Notes under the pieces: generated by a model
Databases searched by the model: none
The model's input: only the letters and a program-made list of their open reading frames with translations
What the model was told of the DNA's origin: nothing
Origin: Alteromonas antoniana
Lineage (GTDB): Bacteria > Pseudomonadota > Gammaproteobacteria > Enterobacterales > Alteromonadaceae
Length of the DNA stretch: 64,000 nt
Direction: 5' to 3'
Assembly (NCBI RefSeq): GCF_019249295.1
Contig: NZ_JAESDH010000004.1
Span: forward strand, 211,616-275,615
Made by a program: the position numbers and the translations under genes
Part shown: piece after piece, positions 35,881 to 45,756 of the stretch
Numbering within the stretch: the stretch's first letter is position 1
Layout: each line of letters begins with the position of its first letter

Positions 35881-37530
35881 TTACTCGTAACTATAGGTTA
35901 CACCAACAGAAATACGGCGGTCTGTGTAGTCATTGCCAAACTGACCACCGCCGAATCCCGCATCACCGCTTTTATCGACAAGTGCGAAATTAAGCGTCGC
36001 ATTCAGATGCTGGCCAATTTCCCTGGAGACTCCAACAGAATAGCGCCAGTTTTCTGATTCACCGTTATTAAACTCTACAGAACGTTGTTCAATGTTGGCG
36101 TAGTTTACGTCAGCTGTCAGGCTGGTATAACTTCCCAGTTCCCAACTGGCATTGATACCTCCGCCATAAGTACGGCGCAGGCGATCTTCTTCCAGGTAAT
36201 CATTCTCTGAATAGCGCCACGATAACGCTACCGCCAGGCGAGAGAAGTCATAACCAATTTGCGCGTTGGTACTTTTGCGAAGAATAATATTGTCGTCTAA
36301 CTCAAGGTTTTGAGAGGTAAACTGTACAAGTTGTTCGCCGGCATCCGGCGTGTAATTCAGGCTGTTAGGCTGAAAACAGGTAGCGATGCTGGTGGAGCCC
36401 ACAGGGCACACAAACACACCAAGGTTCTCCGGGCTTGCCAGAAGGCGGCTTGTGCTCGTCACGTCTTCAGAGTACGAAATCGAGCTTCGTACTTTTTTAG
36501 TGTTATAACTGAAATTAAAACTGCCAGATTCACCATAAAAACGCCGGCCATAGCTTGCCGCGACGGATGTACGGCTGCTGAATGCCCATTTCATATCCAG
36601 CCCGATATAGGTTTCGTTATCATCCTCACCGATATCTGAATCACTGGTATTTGCTGTTAGAGATATGTAACGGTTATCACTTTTACGGTAGGTAATTCCA
36701 GCTCCATATGAGTTGAATTCACGAGTCTGACTGAACGTATCGGTTCTGTCTGAGAGCTGATTCGCTTCGTGCTCTGCACTTACACGAAATCCCCAGTTAT
36801 TGAACAACATGATGTCCGCTTTGGCCTCACCACTTCGCGTCACAAAATCGCCGTTTCCCCGGTTTTCACGATCTGTTTGCGAGTAAGCACCATTAATAGA
36901 CCAGAAAACCACACGGGCTTCATCGCCTTGGTACAAGGTTCCTTGCGTGCGGTAGGTTTCACTGTCAAGGGCCACACCACTTAGGTTTTCGGAGCGTTCA
37001 GACTCGACTATTGAATACGCGGCCTGACCACGAGCGCGGATCCAGTCACCCTGGTCCAGGGTCAGGGTTGACGCAAACTGATTTGACCGGGTTTTTGCGA
37101 GATCGCCACCATTTGTCAGAAAGTCACTAACGAGAAAGTTTGCTGCACTGGCATTACGATAGTTTAGTGCCCCGTTCGCCTGAAACGACAGCAGTCTGTC
37201 GATGGCTGCCCACTGCGCAGAGTATTGGTACTCTGCATAGTCTTCAGTTTGGGTAACATCGCTGTTGTCACGCTCTATATGGGTAAGTGCGCCAGACCAG
37301 AGCCCGTTAAAGGTTCTGCTCTGATAGAGAGCACTCACCCTTGGCGTTAACTGCAACGTAGTGAGCGATCTGCGACCGAGAGATTCTGAGGCAATGTCCT
37401 GATAGATGGCTTCAGCGTCTGCTGAAGCGGTAAAATCCAGTGGCGAAGCATGTGCAGATGTCGAAACTATTAAACCTACCAGCAGAGCGACTTTCGTTTT
37501 TTTTGTTTTTATTGTGCTGAGAAGTTTCAT
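35881..37530 (-). CDS. XrtA-system-associated outer-membrane beta-barrel protein
   Basis: This 549-residue protein (from the chosen start) has a signal peptide (cut near AHA-SPL) followed by a long run of alternating amphipathic strands ending in RRISVGVTYSYE, a barrel C-terminus. It corresponds in place and style to the PEP-CTERM-system-associated outer-membrane protein found in this operon type. The ATG at 37530 lies 4 bp after the kinase stop. A longer frame starting at 37620 overlaps the kinase gene and lacks a signal peptide at its end, so it is rejected. Its role is probably in passage or anchoring of the polysaccharide at the outer membrane. Confidence 0.82.
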   Translation of the reverse strand: MKLLSTIKTKKTKVALLVGLIVSTSAHASPLDFTASADAEAIYQDIASESLGRRSLTTLQLTPRVSALYQSRTFNGLWSGALTHIERDNSDVTQTEDYAEYQYSAQWAAIDRLLSFQANGALNYRNASAANFLVSDFLTNGGDLAKTRSNQFASTLTLDQGDWIRARGQAAYSIVESERSENLSGVALDSETYRTQGTLYQGDEARVVFWSINGAYSQTDRENRGNGDFVTRSGEAKADIMLFNNWGFRVSAEHEANQLSDRTDTFSQTREFNSYGAGITYRKSDNRYISLTANTSDSDIGEDDNETYIGLDMKWAFSSRTSVAASYGRRFYGESGSFNFSYNTKKVRSSISYSEDVTSTSRLLASPENLGVFVCPVGSTSIATCFQPNSLNYTPDAGEQLVQFTSQNLELDDNIILRKSTNAQIGYDFSRLAVALSWRYSENDYLEEDRLRRTYGGGINASWELGSYTSLTADVNYANIEQRSVEFNNGESENWRYSVGVSREIGQHLNATLNFALVDKSGDAGFGGGQFGNDYTDRRISVGVTYSYE

Positions 37531-37534
37531 GCCA

Positions 37535-38476
37535 CTATGCTTCTCTCTCTGCATAGTAGTAACCGTAATACCCTGAATTTTCACTGTCAGTATGCGTAGA
37601 CTTGTTAACCACAAATCCAATCGCCATATTCGGGTTCAGACGCTCTACGGCCAGCTTTATATCTGCCAGTTTTGCACGACCCTCTTCTACCACTACAACA
37701 GCCTGACCAGCAAAATTAGCCAACACGGCTGACTCGTTAATACCAATAAGCGGTGGCGTATCGAAGATAACAATACGATCGGGGTAGCGGTTAGCAAACT
37801 CATCCACCGTTTCGTGCATTTTCTGGCTCGCCAGCATTTCGGTAGACAAATGGTGTGATTTCCCTGCTGGAATAATCTTTAACTTGTCTATATTGGTGGG
37901 GTAGAGTACATCCGAAATATCTTCGACTTCACCGGTAAGATATTCCATCAGTCCTTTACGCCGCTCCAGTCCCAGTGTATTTAATACGTTGGGTTTAAGT
38001 ACGTCGGCATCAACTAACAACACCGTTTTGTCCTGCTCGGCAGCAATACTCATGGCCAGGTTAGTGGCGGTAAATGTTTTGCCCTCCGAAGGCCGGCTGC
38101 TACTTACCATAATAATATTCGAGTTGTGCAGGGTTTTTGCCAGGGGACCAAAGGCGTTAGCAAGAAGTTTACGCTTTATTTCGCGGTACTCTTCATTTAT
38201 CTGGCGTCGGTCACCCAGTAAAGAAATGTGGCCGTTGTTCACAAGTCTATCTAAATCAATATTAAATGGAACCAGCGTAGATGCAGCGCCGTCAGCATGA
38301 GACGCTGTAGTCACTTTTTTTGACTTCACTGGTTTCTCAGCGCTGGTTTCGGCAGACGCTACAGGCTCGCTGACTTCTCCGGCATCTTGCTCTTGTGCAG
38401 TATCTGATGCTTTTTCTGCTTTAGCACGCGCTTCTGCTTCGCGCTTACGTTGAAGGGCTTTTTCGATGGTGCTCAT
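37535..38476 (-). CDS. XrtA-associated tyrosine autokinase (BY-kinase)
   Basis: A 313-residue bacterial tyrosine kinase domain. After a charged N-terminal tail (residues 1-70) come Walker A as SSRPSEGKT (126-134), Walker A' as VLLVDADV, and Walker B as IVIFDTPP. The C-terminal tyrosine cluster YYGYYY (303-308) is the autophosphorylation site. It works with the membrane chain-length protein encoded just upstream, controlling polymer assembly by cycles of phosphorylation. Its start is adjacent to the chain-length stop, so the two are translationally linked. Confidence 0.92.
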   Translation of the reverse strand: MSTIEKALQRKREAEARAKAEKASDTAQEQDAGEVSEPVASAETSAEKPVKSKKVTTASHADGAASTLVPFNIDLDRLVNNGHISLLGDRRQINEEYREIKRKLLANAFGPLAKTLHNSNIIMVSSSRPSEGKTFTATNLAMSIAAEQDKTVLLVDADVLKPNVLNTLGLERRKGLMEYLTGEVEDISDVLYPTNIDKLKIIPAGKSHHLSTEMLASQKMHETVDEFANRYPDRIVIFDTPPLIGINESAVLANFAGQAVVVVEEGRAKLADIKLAVERLNPNMAIGFVVNKSTHTDSENSGYYGYYYAEREA

Positions 38477-40045
38477 TTAAATTAACCCTCCAACTAAGTC
38501 AATGTTCATTATATCCGCACCCATCAGCACACCATACATTGCGAGTATCGCGCCACAAGACAGCGCGAAAACCGCTACGCGCGTTCTGTTCTTTTTCCTG
38601 ATTTTCACAATATCCAGGTGAGTTACAGTGCCCCAGATTGGGTAATCCGTTAATTGCAGCAGTTGTTTTGGTCTAACTAGCACTGGCCCTAACTGACTGA
38701 TCAGAAAAGCAATACCGATACCTGCACCAAAGCCTAATATTAGTACAGCGGTATACATAATAGCCCGGTTCGGTCCTGACGGCGATGTGGGAAGCAATGG
38801 CGGCTCAATAATTCTGAACTGCATTTCTTCTGCTGAAACATCAGCACGACGTGATAAGTCAGCGGATTCGCGGCGAGACAGCAGCTCTTCATATTTGCGC
38901 TTGGTGATTCCATAGTCCCGGTTTAACGCGGTAGACTCGGCTTCGATTTGTGGGATTAAGTCGACCTTGGACTCCAGTTCTGCAATCTTGCCCTGTAGGT
39001 TTTGCTCTTTTACTCGCAGTGAAGCGATATTACTTTCCAGACGGCTTACTTCCAGCTTCAGCTCGCGATTAAGCTCATTCAATGGCTGGCTGCTTTCACC
39101 GTCTTCCTGATTCATGAATGCATCAATCTCACGCTGTCTGGCGGTTTCCAAACTGTCCAACAGTGCTTTGGTTTCAATCACGTCTGGGTGCATTTCGGTA
39201 AAGCGTAATTTTAGCCGATCGAGTTCCTCTTCCAGCCCGCGGATACGCTCGTCATAACGCGTCCGAAGAACAGGTTCATCGGCATTACTCACACCAAAAC
39301 CATCGGTGCCTCGATTACCTGACAACTGAGAGCGAAGCGAATCGGCCTGTTGCTGGGTTTGCTTGATTTCAAGTTGAGTTAATTCTAACTGGCTGTTTAA
39401 ATCCTGAAGCGAGCTGTAGAAAGAGCCAGATAAAGGCAGAATGTCACTGTACTGACGCTTAAAGTCAGCCAGACGCTGTTCTGCTTCGCTTAATCGGGCC
39501 TCGTATTCCGCTATCTGTTCATCCAGAAAGCGTCCGGCGGTGTCAGTATCGCGACGGTTATTACCCAAGGCGCCCTCTACGAACAAATCCAGTGTTTCCT
39601 GCACAACGCGCTGTGCCATTACAGGGTTACTGTTATTGTAGGTAATGTTAAAGATGTTATCGCGTCCGGTGGAGGACAATTCGATTTGGTCGGCCAGTTT
39701 TCTCACTAAATTATCGAAAGCTGCATCCGACGTTACGCTGATATCCAGGTCACTTTCTCTGGCAATCGTTTCGACATTGGAACGACTCAGTAACGTCTTC
39801 GCCATCATCTGAATTTCCTGGTTGGCGTCGGTCTGAATAGCCAGCCCTCTCAATAATGGCTGCAGTACTGAGCGAGTATCAACAAAAACAGTGGCTTTTG
39901 ACGCAAATTGGTCAGGAAGAGTGGCAACATAGGCAAATCCAATAGGACAGATAAGCCACGAACAAATCATAACGTAACGCTTTTTTATCCAGATACCTTT
40001 AATATAATCCAGTATCTGGTTCAGCGTTTGTTGTAAATCCTGCAT
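38477..40045 (-). CDS. Polysaccharide chain-length determinant (Wzz/PCP type, XrtA system)
   Basis: A 522-residue polysaccharide co-polymerase. It has one membrane helix near residues 25-45 (YVMICSWLICPIGFAYVATL), a long periplasmic region with heptad-rich coiled coil (about 190-400), a proline-rich segment IIEPPLLPTSPSGPNRA, and a second helix (YTAVLILGFGAGIGIAFLI). A short cytoplasmic tail follows. The kinase domain is a separate gene, as usual for this system. It sets polymer length and couples synthesis to export. Confidence 0.92.
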   Translation of the reverse strand: MQDLQQTLNQILDYIKGIWIKKRYVMICSWLICPIGFAYVATLPDQFASKATVFVDTRSVLQPLLRGLAIQTDANQEIQMMAKTLLSRSNVETIARESDLDISVTSDAAFDNLVRKLADQIELSSTGRDNIFNITYNNSNPVMAQRVVQETLDLFVEGALGNNRRDTDTAGRFLDEQIAEYEARLSEAEQRLADFKRQYSDILPLSGSFYSSLQDLNSQLELTQLEIKQTQQQADSLRSQLSGNRGTDGFGVSNADEPVLRTRYDERIRGLEEELDRLKLRFTEMHPDVIETKALLDSLETARQREIDAFMNQEDGESSQPLNELNRELKLEVSRLESNIASLRVKEQNLQGKIAELESKVDLIPQIEAESTALNRDYGITKRKYEELLSRRESADLSRRADVSAEEMQFRIIEPPLLPTSPSGPNRAIMYTAVLILGFGAGIGIAFLISQLGPVLVRPKQLLQLTDYPIWGTVTHLDIVKIRKKNRTRVAVFALSCGAILAMYGVLMGADIMNIDLVGGLI

Positions 40046-40066
40046 GTAATTAAAATCCGTTTACGT

Positions 40067-40699
40067 CTAGTACCAGGCTTCTGGAATAATTACGATATCA
40101 CCGGGAAGCATATCAACGTTTTCTGTTATCTCGCCCTCACGGATAAGATCGTCAATATTAATCTCAAAGGTGGTCTGTTCGCCATTTACAACCCGCACTA
40201 ATTTAGCGTTATTGCCATCGGCAAATTCGGTTAAACCGCCAACGGCGATCATCAGGTCGAGTAGCGTCATGTGTTCAGTGTAGTTTACTGCGCTGGGGTT
40301 TGTGGCTTCACCAATTACCCGAACCTGTTCACTTAGCGGACCAGAGAACCCATTCACGCTTACTGTAACCCTGGGGTTATTAATAAAAACTGAAAGTTTT
40401 TCCTCGATTTCCCGGGCCAGCATGGTGGGGGTTCGGCCAGCTACATCAATATCCTCTACCAAAGATGTAGTTACTTTTCCGTCTGGACGAACAATGAATT
40501 GCCCTGAAATTTCAGGGTTCCGCCATACAAATATGGTTAAAGTATCTCCCGGACCAATTAAATACTGGTAGTCATTAACATCCGTAGTAAGGGATGGACG
40601 TGTGGTCGCTTGTGGCAATGTGGAGGTGCTACTGCACCCATTCAGTAGCGACAAAGAAGCCCCTACTGCTAACAAAATCAGGCTTGTTGAGCGGTTCAT
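40067..40699 (-). CDS. Polysaccharide export lipoprotein (Wza/OtnA type, XrtA system)
   Basis: A 210-residue outer-membrane export protein. A lipoprotein signal ends in LLNGC, with the acylated cysteine at residue 22 from the chosen start. The poly-export domain follows with IGPGDTLTIFVWRNPEISG, VRPDGKVTTSLVEDI and NPRVTVSVNGF, then a SLBB-type second domain (EQVRVIGEATNP) and a final IVIIPEAWY. It is shorter than E. coli Wza, as usual in this system. I prefer the ATG at 40699, which has AGGA upstream, over the one at 40720. It is the first gene of the leftward core operon. Confidence 0.92.
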   Translation of the reverse strand: MNRSTSLILLAVGASLSLLNGCSSTSTLPQATTRPSLTTDVNDYQYLIGPGDTLTIFVWRNPEISGQFIVRPDGKVTTSLVEDIDVAGRTPTMLAREIEEKLSVFINNPRVTVSVNGFSGPLSEQVRVIGEATNPSAVNYTEHMTLLDLMIAVGGLTEFADGNNAKLVRVVNGEQTTFEINIDDLIREGEITENVDMLPGDIVIIPEAWY

Positions 40700-40747
40700 A
40701 AGAGATCGTCCTACACTCATTATGGGTTAATTTTTATCTTAATGTAA

Positions 40748-40775
40748 TTTACCCTACGGCAAATACCACTATAAT
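40748..40775 (+). promoter_or_regulatory. Sigma-70-like promoter of the rightward exopolysaccharide operon
   Basis: TTTACC (40748-40753) and a perfect TATAAT (40770-40775) are spaced by 16 bp in the divergent control region. The start codon of the first gene lies 77 bp downstream. A weaker minus-strand promoter (TTGCCG with an A+T-rich -10) overlaps it. Confidence 0.5.
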
Positions 40776-40851
40776 GCCATCATCATCTGTAGTCTATTAC
40801 AATAATAACCTTTATGATGGGTAAATACGCTGTAGTTTTAGGGGGCCAAGG

Positions 40852-42264
40852 GTGGCGGTAAACAAGCGAAATCAAAATAAGCGCTCAAATATATTAGTAG
40901 TAACAGAAGCGTTACTCATCGCTTACATGGGGTATATAACCCAATTTATTTTAGTCCAGTTAGGAATGGCATCTTCTGTTAGCATTGAAAAGCTAGTGGT
41001 TAATGTCGGCTTACTTACCGTATCCATACTACTGTGCTCTCTTTCAGTGGGGCTCTATGAGGCTAAGTTAAGAGAGACGTTCCGGGGTATTATCCGCCGC
41101 ATTTTTGTGAGTGTCGGCTTAAGCTATTTTCTGGTAGAAGTGCTAAGCCGGGCGTTTTTTGACAACCTGGTCATGCACTCGTACTTTCTTCCTGCCGCAG
41201 TCTGCTCAATTATCATCACGCTGGTTGTCTTTCGCTACTTTACTAATCGCCTAGGCCTTTTAGGCTTGGGCAAGGTTCGAATTGTGGTTTTAGGTGCCGG
41301 TGAGCGTGCGTCCATTATTGAAAAACGCATGCGCCGTGATGTAGACCGAATCGGTTTTGAATTACTCGGCTTTATTCCTATCCCGGGCGATAACCGTGAG
41401 GAAGGTATCAAGAAAGAGAAAATCGTTCATGTGAAAGTGGATGAGAACTTTCAGCAGTTTATTGCAGAAAACGATATTGAAGAGGTGGTGATAGCCTGCG
41501 ATCAGCGTCGTGGCACACTACCAATCGATGTATTGTTTGAGTGTCGTTTGCGCGGCATAGAAGTTACCGACCTTCTTGACTTTATGGAACGGGAGACGGG
41601 GCAGATTGTTGTAAACCTGATGTACCCTAGCTGGGTGATCTATTCCAACGGATTCCATAGCAATAATTACCTGAGAGATGCATTAGACTACAGCCTGAAT
41701 ACTATTCTGGCGCTTTTCATCTTCTTTTTTGTCTGGCCGATTATGCTCATCACCGCCACCATTATTTACTTGGATGATGGCCGAAGAACCGGCGCTTCTG
41801 TTTTTTACAAGCAGGAGAGGGTAGGGCTCAACGGTAAACTGTTTAAAATAATTAAGTTTCGCAGTATGCGGCCTGACGCAGAAAAAGACGGTGCAAAATG
41901 GGCCAGCAAGAATGACAGCCGGGTCACTCGTATTGGTAACTTTATCCGCAAATACCGCGTAGATGAACTTCCACAACTTATCAATGTATTTAAAGGTGAA
42001 ATGGCATTTATTGGCCCTCGCCCTGAGCGGCCTGAATTTGTGGAAAAATTGGTTCGCGAAGTGCCTTACTACAATCAGCGTCATAACGTGAAACCGGGCC
42101 TTGCGGGTTGGGCTCAGTTAAATTACCCGTATGGCGCCAGCGTTGAAGACTCAATGGAAAAGCTCAAGTTTGACCTCTACTACGTTAAACACCAGAGCTT
42201 GCTTCTGGATATCCTTATTCTTATCCGCACCGTGGAAGTGGTGTTGTTTGGCAAAGGGCGTTAA
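40852..42264 (+). CDS. Undecaprenyl-phosphate sugar-phosphate transferase (XrtA system, TIGR03013-like)
   Basis: The initiating enzyme, which places the first sugar phosphate on the polyprenyl carrier. The 470-residue protein has four N-terminal membrane helices, a Rossmann-like middle domain (KVRIVVLGAGERASIIEKRM), a fifth helix, and the C-terminal catalytic part. The catalytic part reads YKQERVGLNGKLFKIIKFRS, VDELPQLINVFKGEMAFIGP followed by RPERPEF, and the closing KPGLAGWAQLNYPYG. A GTG start with AGGGGG upstream is likely. It is the first gene of the rightward operon. Confidence 0.93.
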   Translation: MAVNKRNQNKRSNILVVTEALLIAYMGYITQFILVQLGMASSVSIEKLVVNVGLLTVSILLCSLSVGLYEAKLRETFRGIIRRIFVSVGLSYFLVEVLSRAFFDNLVMHSYFLPAAVCSIIITLVVFRYFTNRLGLLGLGKVRIVVLGAGERASIIEKRMRRDVDRIGFELLGFIPIPGDNREEGIKKEKIVHVKVDENFQQFIAENDIEEVVIACDQRRGTLPIDVLFECRLRGIEVTDLLDFMERETGQIVVNLMYPSWVIYSNGFHSNNYLRDALDYSLNTILALFIFFFVWPIMLITATIIYLDDGRRTGASVFYKQERVGLNGKLFKIIKFRSMRPDAEKDGAKWASKNDSRVTRIGNFIRKYRVDELPQLINVFKGEMAFIGPRPERPEFVEKLVREVPYYNQRHNVKPGLAGWAQLNYPYGASVEDSMEKLKFDLYYVKHQSLLLDILILIRTVEVVLFGKGR

Positions 42265-42267
42265 TTA

Positions 42268-43107
42268 ATGAAACTCGATAATCGCCTGAATGCGATGACG
42301 GTAGACGTGGAAGATTATTTTCAGGTATCTGCTTTCGAAGGGGTAATTGACAAAAAAGACTGGGACTCGGTGAGTCTTCGTGTTGGCGACAATACGCACC
42401 GTTTACTCGACTTGTTTGCAGAAAACGATGTGAAATCGACTTTTTTTACCCTTGGCTGGGTGGCGAAACGCTGCCCAGATGTCATCAAACGTATTGTAGA
42501 TGAGGGGCATGAGCTGGCGAGTCATGGCTTGGCGCATCAACGCGCTACTACCATGTCTCGGGATGAGTTCAGAGCGGATGTGTCGCAAAGCAAAGCAATA
42601 TTGGAAGATATTGGTGGCGTTGCTATCAAGGGTTATCGTGCGCCGAGCTTTTCAGTTAATGATGACAACACCTGGGTATACGATGTTATTAAAGAGCTGG
42701 GTTTTGTTTATTCCTCAAGCACATATCCGATTGAGCACGACCTTTACGGCGTGCCGCACTGGCCGCGTTTTAAATATGAACGAGAAGAAGGCATCATCGA
42801 AATTCCTATTCCCACGGTGCGCAAAAACAACGTGAACACTGGAATTGGGGGCGGCGGCTATTTCCGTTTGTATCCCTATTGGCTCTCCCGCAAGCGCATC
42901 ACCCGCTTTATGGCTGAGGAGTCAGCACCTTACAGCTTTTATTTCCATCCATGGGAAATTGATGCTAACCAGCCAAGGTTTGACAATGCGCCCTGGAAAT
43001 CTAAATTCCGGCATTATGTGAATCTCTCCAGAATGGAGGGGAAACTCGTTGCTTTACTGAAAGATTTTCGCTGGGGCACGATGCAGCAAGCATACGACAT
43101 TTCATAA
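42268..43107 (+). CDS. Polysaccharide deacetylase (NodB domain with DUF3473-like tail, XrtA system)
   Basis: A 279-residue metal-dependent deacetylase that removes N-acetyl groups from the growing polymer. The catalytic aspartate and metal site are in TVDVEDYF (11-18) and SHGLAH (His86, His90). GYRAPSFS carries the conserved arginine, and the C-terminal extension with YFRLYPYWL and FYFHPWEID is characteristic of the exosortase-linked subfamily. It has no signal peptide, so it probably acts on the cytoplasmic side or is anchored by partners. It starts 3 bp after the transferase stop. Confidence 0.92.
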   Translation: MKLDNRLNAMTVDVEDYFQVSAFEGVIDKKDWDSVSLRVGDNTHRLLDLFAENDVKSTFFTLGWVAKRCPDVIKRIVDEGHELASHGLAHQRATTMSRDEFRADVSQSKAILEDIGGVAIKGYRAPSFSVNDDNTWVYDVIKELGFVYSSSTYPIEHDLYGVPHWPRFKYEREEGIIEIPIPTVRKNNVNTGIGGGGYFRLYPYWLSRKRITRFMAEESAPYSFYFHPWEIDANQPRFDNAPWKSKFRHYVNLSRMEGKLVALLKDFRWGTMQQAYDIS

Positions 43108-43135
43108 TAAGAACAAGCAGGCAGGGAAACGCGAC

Positions 43136-44566
43136 GTGGTAAAGGAAAATAGCAATAAAAGACTGGTCCTGAGTGCTTTCGTTTTCTTGCTCTGGATTAT
43201 TTTTTGCTGGCAGGGTTTTGTCACTGTCGTGAATGTGTGGTGGGGAAATGAAATCTTCAACCACGGATTCTTTATTCTTCCCGGTGTGATTTATCTGATT
43301 TACCTCAAACGGTCAGCATTATTAGCACAACCGTTTGAAACGTCTTGGCTGTCCCTGTTTTTTATTGTCCCCACAGTACTGTTATATGTTGTCGGCGTGG
43401 CAGGCGACGTGCAACTATTCATGCACGCTGCGACCTTTGCATTGTTCCCGTTGCTGGTTTGGATGCTTATCGGTACCAGGGCGGCATTAACGATATTCTT
43501 TCCTCTTTGTTTTACGCTGTTTAGTGTTCCGGTTGGCGAGCAGCTAATTCCATACCTGCAGGAAATTGCGGCCGACGGCTCGGTGTGGTTGTTAAAGCTG
43601 ACTGGCGTTCCATTATTCAGAAGTGGCCTCTATATTGAAATACCCCAAGGGCGCTTTTTGGTTGCAGAAGCCTGCTCTGGCGTGAGTTTCTTTATCGCCA
43701 GTGTGGTCATTGGGTCGCTGTATTCTTATCTGAATTTCCGGTCTGCAAAGCGACGGATTATTTTTGTTTTTATTTCTCTGATATTTCCGATTGTCGCGAA
43801 CGTGATCAGAGTTTACGGCATCATTCTTATCGCTTATTGGACCGATATGGAATATGCCGCCGGCGCCGATCATTTAATATACGGGTGGTTCTTCTTCGCA
43901 CTGGTTATTCTCTTTTTGCTCGGCATTGGTGAACTAATGAGAGAGTCTGGGGTTGAGTGGGAGTCTGCGCCTCAACAACCGTCATCAGTCTGGAAAGTAA
44001 ACCTGTTTCCTATCGTAAGTGTTATCGCTTTGCTTGTTGCTAGCAAAGTGTGGGTGAATACTATTCGCCATGTAGCGCCAGCACATGCAAGCGCTTCTTA
44101 CTCCTACTACAAAGCGGGTGAGTCCTGTGAAAGTGGAGAGATTGCACTTGGTCCAATATTTAATAACCCAAGCGAAACTCGTAAGTCATTCAGACTACTA
44201 AATGGTGGTTGTATGGTTACCGTTTACGAAGCATGGTTCTCTGGTGTTGATAATGAACTTATCAGCGACTTGAATAGACCTTACGATCAGCAAAAGTGGA
44301 GCTTGGTTTCAACTTCAGTTCAGTCAGTTTACAGCGAAGGCTTAAATAGCAATCTACCGGTCTACACAGTTACTACACCCAATGGCAAAGAAGCCAAATA
44401 CACACTGTGGTACGAGATAGGTGAGCACGTATTTAGCTCAAAAGTTGATGCAAAACTATACGAAACAATGAATGCACTGATGGGGCACAGAGAAGCAGGA
44501 AAGCTGGTTATCATAGCGCTGCCCGTCCATGAAAACATAGACCAAGCTATTATGGATTTTCAGTAA
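43136..44566 (+). CDS. xrtA: Exosortase A with C-terminal EpsI domain
   Basis: A 476-residue membrane transpeptidase-like protein. About eight helices form the exosortase part, with the catalytic triad visible as Cys180 (VAEACSG), Arg225 (ANVIRVYG) and His246 (DHLIYG). From about residue 290 a periplasmic EpsI-type domain follows (YYKAGESCESGEI, MVTVYEAWFSG), so exosortase and EpsI are fused here. Exosortases cut and anchor PEP-CTERM proteins; none is encoded in this window, so its targets lie elsewhere. GTG start with AGGGA upstream. Confidence 0.93.
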   Translation: MVKENSNKRLVLSAFVFLLWIIFCWQGFVTVVNVWWGNEIFNHGFFILPGVIYLIYLKRSALLAQPFETSWLSLFFIVPTVLLYVVGVAGDVQLFMHAATFALFPLLVWMLIGTRAALTIFFPLCFTLFSVPVGEQLIPYLQEIAADGSVWLLKLTGVPLFRSGLYIEIPQGRFLVAEACSGVSFFIASVVIGSLYSYLNFRSAKRRIIFVFISLIFPIVANVIRVYGIILIAYWTDMEYAAGADHLIYGWFFFALVILFLLGIGELMRESGVEWESAPQQPSSVWKVNLFPIVSVIALLVASKVWVNTIRHVAPAHASASYSYYKAGESCESGEIALGPIFNNPSETRKSFRLLNGGCMVTVYEAWFSGVDNELISDLNRPYDQQKWSLVSTSVQSVYSEGLNSNLPVYTVTTPNGKEAKYTLWYEIGEHVFSSKVDAKLYETMNALMGHREAGKLVIIALPVHENIDQAIMDFQ

Positions 44567-44607
44567 GGTTACATCATTTAATAGCTACTTTAGAGCCTTA
44601 TATAGCA

Positions 44608-45756
44608 ATGAAAAAGATTCTACTACTGACGGAGAACTTTCCGCCCATAGAAGGGGGAAGTGGAAGATGGTTTTGGGAACTGTATTCCCGGCTATCCAAA
44701 GATAACGTGTTGATAATGGCTCACAACGTGAAAGGTAGTGCTGAGTTTGACTCGACGCACAATTTACAGATCCTGAGAGTACCTATGAACTCCAGCGAGT
44801 GGGGGCTGAAAAGTGTGACGGGCCTGAAGTTTTACTGGCGGATGGTGAAACAGGTTCGCCACATTGTTAAAGAATACGGCATTGACGAAATTCACTGTGG
44901 AAGAGTTATTCATGAAGGCGTTATCGCCTGGCTGGTTAAGAAATTAACGGGTACACCATTTTTGTGTTACGTGCATGGTGAGGACGTTGAAACTGCGGCC
45001 ACAAGCCGGGAACAGGCGTTATTAGTCAAACGCGTGTGTGCCTCTTCAAAAATGCTGATTTGTAACAGCAAAAACTCAGAGAAGCTGGTTGTGAACCTGG
45101 GGTTCTCTAACAGCAATAAATGCGTGGTGTTACACCCTGGCGTAGATACTACGCGATTTGTTCCCGCCCCGGTCAATAATGACTTCAGGCAACATATGGG
45201 CTGGAGTGGTAAGCGTGTGTTGCTCACGGTTGGAAGGTTGCAAAGAAGAAAAGGACAAGACTTTTTAATTAAAGCCATGCCTGAGTTAATTACGCAGTTC
45301 CCGGATCTGTACTACGCAGTGGTAGGCAGAGGGGAGTGCGAGCAAGAGCTAAAACAGTCGGTTATCTACAATAAGCTTGAAGCTCACGTGGGGATATACA
45401 CCGATCTAGATGATGAGGCGCTAATTCAGTGCTATCAGCAATGCGATGTTTTTATTCTGCCAAACCGGACCATAGGCAATGATATTGAAGGCTTTGGCAT
45501 GGTGCTTGTGGAGGCACAGGCGTGCGCGAAGCCGGTTATTGCCGGCGATTCAGGTGGAACCGCGGAAACCATGATTATCGGAAAAACCGGTGAAATTATC
45601 GATTGCTCATCACCTCAGAAGCTTGCTAGTGAACTTAGTAAAGTGCTGATAAATCCAGACTTTGAAAGCTATGGAGATAGCGGGCTGAGTCATGTGCAAC
45701 AGGAACTTGACTGGCAAGCACATGTTGACAAAGCGCGAGAGCTCTTTGCGTTGTGA
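44608..45756 (+). CDS. GT4-family glycosyltransferase
   Basis: A 382-residue GT-B enzyme that adds a sugar to the lipid-linked repeat unit. The N-terminal nucleotide-free domain starts LLLTENFPPIEGGSGRWFWE, the loop LTVGRLQRRKGQDFLIKAM marks the donor domain, and the donor-binding E-x7-E is in DIEGFGMVLVEAQACAKPVI. Donor and linkage are unknown. It lies 41 bp after the exosortase, and its stop overlaps the start of the flippase by 4 nt. Confidence 0.9.
   Translation: MKKILLLTENFPPIEGGSGRWFWELYSRLSKDNVLIMAHNVKGSAEFDSTHNLQILRVPMNSSEWGLKSVTGLKFYWRMVKQVRHIVKEYGIDEIHCGRVIHEGVIAWLVKKLTGTPFLCYVHGEDVETAATSREQALLVKRVCASSKMLICNSKNSEKLVVNLGFSNSNKCVVLHPGVDTTRFVPAPVNNDFRQHMGWSGKRVLLTVGRLQRRKGQDFLIKAMPELITQFPDLYYAVVGRGECEQELKQSVIYNKLEAHVGIYTDLDDEALIQCYQQCDVFILPNRTIGNDIEGFGMVLVEAQACAKPVIAGDSGGTAETMIIGKTGEIIDCSSPQKLASELSKVLINPDFESYGDSGLSHVQQELDWQAHVDKARELFAL

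Noticed and set aside
37530..37620. 30-residue N-terminal extension of the XrtA outer-membrane protein
   Set aside because: Overlaps the kinase gene and would hide the signal peptide; the ATG at 37530 gives a proper export signal.
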